Positions 59,842 to 64,000 of a DNA stretch of 64,000 nucleotides are shown here, piece after piece (the stretch's first letter is position 1; each line of letters begins with the position of its first letter). The stretch spans positions 44,416,451 to 44,480,450 of the forward strand of contig NC_082694.2 in the NCBI RefSeq assembly GCF_949987515.2, given 5' to 3'. The notes below the pieces were generated by a model. The model made no database searches, had not been told where the DNA came from, and worked only from the letters and a program-made list of their open reading frames with translations. Position numbers and translations under genes: made by a program. This stretch comes from Delphinus delphis. Its lineage: Eukaryota > Chordata > Mammalia > Artiodactyla > Delphinidae.

Positions 59842-60395
59842 CTGGAGTGGACCAAGAGTATTTATTACTTTTTGAAAAACTGACACCTTCTATGGACATT
59901 TAGAATGACTATCTTCAGTGAAAAACCCAGTGTGTCTACATTATGTGTCTACATAAAGCTGTATTAAAATGGCAGAAAACATCGTAACAAAAACATTATA
60001 AAAGGTTTTCTCCTTCACGCATTAATTCAGCGCTTGTTGAATCCCTACTTTGTGGCGGGCACAGTGGTTGACACTGGGGTATAAAGGTGAAAAGGAAGAG
60101 TTCCTGCCTTCAGGAACTTAAGGTCTGGTTGGGGAGAGAACGTGATATACATCTCTAACCATGGTTCAGCGCAAGTTCTGTGCCAGCCAGAGGAAGGGGT
60201 GACTGAGTGCCCTGGGGAGCCAGTCAAGTCTTCCTGAAGGCTGACCAAAGCAAGTGAAAACAGCAGTGGCTGTAATGTAAAATGTAAACATGTTTTCTGT
60301 ATGTTTTGCCTCGATTTTTATCACAGTGACTTTGGGGTGAGAAAAACGAATCACTGTGTAGGAGAAGTACATCAGATTTGTTCCTTAAATGTTCA
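59842..60395. other. EML6 intron with traces of an ancient repeat
   Basis: 'gcgcttgttgaatccctact' and 'gggcacagtggttgacactg' near 60028-60080 resemble a widespread ancient mammalian repeat, also hinted at near 2330 and 3735. Family not determined. Confidence 0.45.
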
Positions 60396-60538
60396 CATTT
60401 CCCTGTACTTTCTTATTAGCACTGAGAAACCCAGACTCATTCCAGACAACTGTAGGCAGGCTGGCTCTCCAGACATGGTGGGTGCATGACCCTTTCTTCA
60501 AAAGCAGAAGGCATTGGAACAGTAGCTTATTTATGTTT
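60396..60538 (+). repeat. Unnamed ~145-bp repeat, copy 1
   Basis: 'ttccctgtactttc' leads into 'cactgagaaaccc...' and 'ctggctct.cagac', then 'tggaacagtagcttatttatg' up to about 60538. A second copy lies at 62294-62438 in the same orientation, roughly three-quarters identical by eye. I do not recognise the family. Confidence 0.65.
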
Positions 60539-61076
60539 TGCCCAGTAAAAGATTGGGCTTCGTACCAAAGTTGATACTAAGAATTCAGAAACAGTCCCAA
60601 TGAAAGGTCTGACCTATTAGTGAGAAAAACAAGATATCCTTCCATGTTTTGTCCTGCTTATTTACTCAACCTTATTATCAGCATTATAAACCACAAGGAT
60701 TTATTTTGACCACTTACTGTGTGTCATATTTAATTCATGTGTTAAATGCAGTTATAAATAAAAGAACCCTCAAAATATTGAAAATTGTATTCACCCAACT
60801 AAAGTGATTATTTCCTGCTCAGTAGTCCAACATAATCACTGCTTTCAGAACTGATGACTGAATATAAAAATAATTATTTTCGCAGCAGAACATTTCCCAA
60901 AGCTTTCTAGATATTGATGAATATGCATGGCATCATATACAGTGTTCTCAGCTTCACAGCTCAAACATTACTTGGGAGCAAACGTCTTTTAGGCATACTT
61001 TACTTTTAGATTGCAGAGACAGGCTAGGTAGTGGTGTTGGTTGTTTGTTTTTTTCCCAGCTGGAGTAAAACTTTCA

Positions 61077-61289
<213 letters not shown>

Positions 61290-61989
61290 CTAACTTTCAT
61301 TAAGCACATCTAACAGGACAAGTAAATTAGAAGACGATTTAAAATACACACGGGGTCTACACTAAAATAATGAGTTTTGGCTTTTCTCCGCATGTTTGAC
61401 CCCTTTCTTCTTACCCTACCAAAGCTACCAAAATCTACTTAATTATGCTTTAAACAAATCAATGAAATATTTTAAATGGATCAGAATGTCTCCTTAAGAT
61501 AAAATGAATGTCACAACTATAGAATTGTAATTCTTGGGATACAGAGGTCTTGTATAAGAGGAGGGAGAAGATACTGTAAAAGTATTAATGAGAAGCTTCA
61601 AATGTAATATTCTTGCTGGGGAAGGCATAAGTTTGGGTTAAACAGAGTTTCAGCTAGAAATGTATTCACAAGAAGGCGAAGCCCCTGGCTCACATTCATG
61701 GAGAGAGAAAGGCTGTCATCTATCGATTTAAGGCACTCAAGGATGCTGTGCATTCAGAAACGTAAGTTTATAACCCAAGAGACAGAAGGACAAATATAAA
61801 AGTGAGGACTGACTGTAGGCTGGAGCTGTAGACCAGCATTCCACAGTGCCAGGAAATTTCTGGTTTAGAGTATAAAGTAATCACATTAGAATCTAAGGAT
61901 TTACTGGTCTTAATGGACTATTTGATGGTTTTCTCTCGTATACTAGGACCTAACTTTCATTATGTAAAAGAAAAGCAATTAACATAAAG

Positions 61990-63990
61990 AACATGACTGA
62001 CTAGTCTCCCTTATGAATACAGATACAAAAATCTTAAATAAAATACTAGCAAAGAGAATCCAACAACATATCTAAAAAACAGTACTTTATGACCAAATGC
62101 AGGGTGGTTAATTATTAAGGAATCAAATAATACATCATATTACTACATGAGAAAAATTATGTTATTTTCACAGATGCCAAAAAGGCATTTCACAAAAAAA
62201 ATCTAACAGTCACTTGTGATTAAAAAAGTACTCAACTAACACTCAATAAAGTAGGAATTAATGGATGTTTTAGCGTTATCTCTTAGACTTCTATATTTCC
62301 CTGCAGTTCTTGACTCTCACTGAGAAACCTAGATTCATTCAAGACCAATTATACACACACTGGCTCTTCAGACGTTGTGTGCCATTATCCTTTTTTTGAA
62401 AACAGAATGTGCTGGAACAGTACCTTATTCATGGTGTGTTTGTGTGTGTGTCTGTGAACTCGAAAGTCAGATTCTTACTGAATGTTATTCCCAATAAAGT
62501 CGGGAACAAGACTATCACCACTACCATTTAACATCGTACTGAACATATTACCTAATGCAATTAGACAAGGTCTAAAAAATTAAAGGCACAGGAGCTGGAA
62601 TGGAAGAGGTGAAACTATTTCTTTTTGCAAATGATAATAATTATGTCTAAAAAATTCAAAAGAAAATAACGTAAAAATAACTACAAATAAGATAATTTAG
62701 GAAAGTTGCAGTATATAAAACTAAATACAGAATCAATAACCTTAATATATACAATATCCAGTTGAAAAATATACTGGAAGAAAGGACTCTATTTATAAAC
62801 AACAATAAAAATATCAAGGCATAAATTTAACAAGAACTGTGCACTATATGCAAACGAGTACAACCACCAAAAAACACCCCATATTTGTAAGATAGAAAAG
62901 TAGACTTAAAAAAATGGAAACACATTCCATGTTCTTGGGTTTGAAAACTCAATCATAAAGATGTTAATTCTCCTAGCTTTGCTTATAAATTCAACTTGAT
63001 TCCAATAAAAAAGAGCATTTAGTGTCTGTTCTTTAATCTGGAGTTAGACACCTTGATTTTAAAGTTCTTATGGAAGAATAAAACAGCAGTAATGGCCAGG
63101 AAAAGTCTGAACAAGAAAAGCAAAGTAGGAAGGGTAGCTCTCCTAGATATTAAAACAATTTATAAAGCCTTCACGATTAAAACAGTGTGGTATTGGTGCA
63201 CAAATTGACTGACAAACCAATGACAAAATAGAAAATCTAGAAAGAAACCCAATATTTAAATGTAGTAGGTAATAAAGACAGATCTCAAATCAATGGGGGA
63301 AAAATTAATACTAAAAATAAATGGTGTATGTTACCAAATGCTGGCAAGGATGTGGAGCAACAGGAATTCTCATTCATTGCTGGTGGGAATGCAAGATAGT
63401 ACAGCTACTTTGGAAGCCATTATGGCAGTTTCTAACAAAACTAAACATGTTCTTACCATAAGATCCAGCAATCATGTTCCTTGGTATTTACCCAAAGGAG
63501 TTGAAAACTTACGCCCACATAAAAACCTGCACATAGATGCTTACAGCAGCTTTAATCATAATTGCCAAAACTTGGAAGCAACCAAGATGTTCTTCAGTAG
63601 GTGAATGGATTAAAAAAACTGGTACATCCAGACAACGGAGTATTATTCAGTGCTAAAAAGAAATGAGCTATCAAGCCATGAAGAGACATGGAGGAACTTT
63701 AAATGGATATTACTAAGTAAAGGAAGATAATCTGAAAAGGCTACATGCTGTATAATTCCAACTAAATGACATTCTGGAAAAGGCACAACTATGGAGACAG
63801 TAAAAAGATTAGTGGTTTCCAGGACAGAGGGGAGGGAGGGACAAACAGCCAGAACACAAAGGGTTTTTAGGGCAGTGAATAGTGAAACCATTCTGCATGA
63901 TACTATAATGGTGGATACATGTCATTATACACTTGTCAAAACGCATAGAATGTGCAACACCAAGAGTGAACCCTAATGTAAACTGTGGAC
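61990..63990 (+). mobile_element. Old degenerate L1
   Basis: This is ORF2 sequence from the reverse transcriptase region ('aatactagcaaagagaatcc') to the C-terminal end ('caggaattctcattcattgc', 'tggtgggaatgcaagatagt') and part of a 3' UTR. Many stops and shifts are present. The right end lies at or beyond the window edge. Confidence 0.8.
62294..62438 (+). repeat. Unnamed ~145-bp repeat, copy 2, within an old L1
   Basis: This matches 60396-60538 with substitutions and small indels: 'cactgagaaacctagattca', 'actggctcttcagac', 'ctggaacagtaccttattca'. It interrupts old L1 reverse transcriptase sequence, which resumes near 62480 ('cccaataaagtcgggaacaa'). Confidence 0.65.
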
Positions 63991-64000
63991 TTCGGGTGAT

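Overview
The window is mammalian nuclear DNA, almost certainly from a cetacean (whale or dolphin). The clearest sign is the set of tRNA-derived SINEs that begin with a 'GGGCTTCCCTGGTGGCGCAG'-type head. At least eleven well-preserved copies of the cetartiodactyl CHR type lie in both orientations, most between clear target-site duplications (TSDs). L1 elements of one cetartiodactyl-like lineage accompany them. There are no bacterial genes, operons, CRISPR arrays or phage genes.

One host gene spans the whole window on the minus strand: EML6 (echinoderm microtubule-associated protein-like 6). Eleven consecutive internal exons lie at 61109-61209, 59639-59841, 57001-57112, 56608-56735, 53325-53466, 49833-49985, 49533-49664, 37035-37123, 32917-33093, 15436-15637 and 15211-15337, in transcription order. 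Together they give 1566 nt, or 522 codons. All have AG/GT borders, matching phases and no stops. They encode WD40 blades of the middle EML module and the acidic linker leading to the last module. Both gene ends lie outside the window. Introns range from 98 bp to 17.3 kb, and the intron after the last exon exceeds 15 kb.

The rest is intron filled with repeats. The outstanding element is a full-length L1 at 18587-25452. It has a GC-rich 5' UTR, an intact 301-codon ORF1, an intact 1272-codon ORF2, a 3' UTR with a G-rich tract, AATAAA, a poly(A) tail and a perfect 12-bp TSD. It sits inside the 3' end of an older L1, in the 17-kb EML6 intron, antisense to the gene. A second long L1 (41302-46547) is 5'-truncated and broken by stops and frameshifts. 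It carries a SINE inserted in frame in its reverse transcriptase region. Further 5'-truncated L1s lie near 4490, 8786, 17878, 26850, 28863, 34788, 40950 and 61990. Older layers include L2, MIR, MER5A-like and ERVL/MaLR LTR remnants, plus microsatellites.

No new gene system is visible. The most notable items are the apparently retrotransposition-competent L1, the in-frame SINE in L1 ORF2, a probable twin-primed L1, inverted SINE pairs flanking EML6 exons, and a repeated segment of about 145 bp that I cannot name. Repeat family names rest on recognition by eye, not on a database search.
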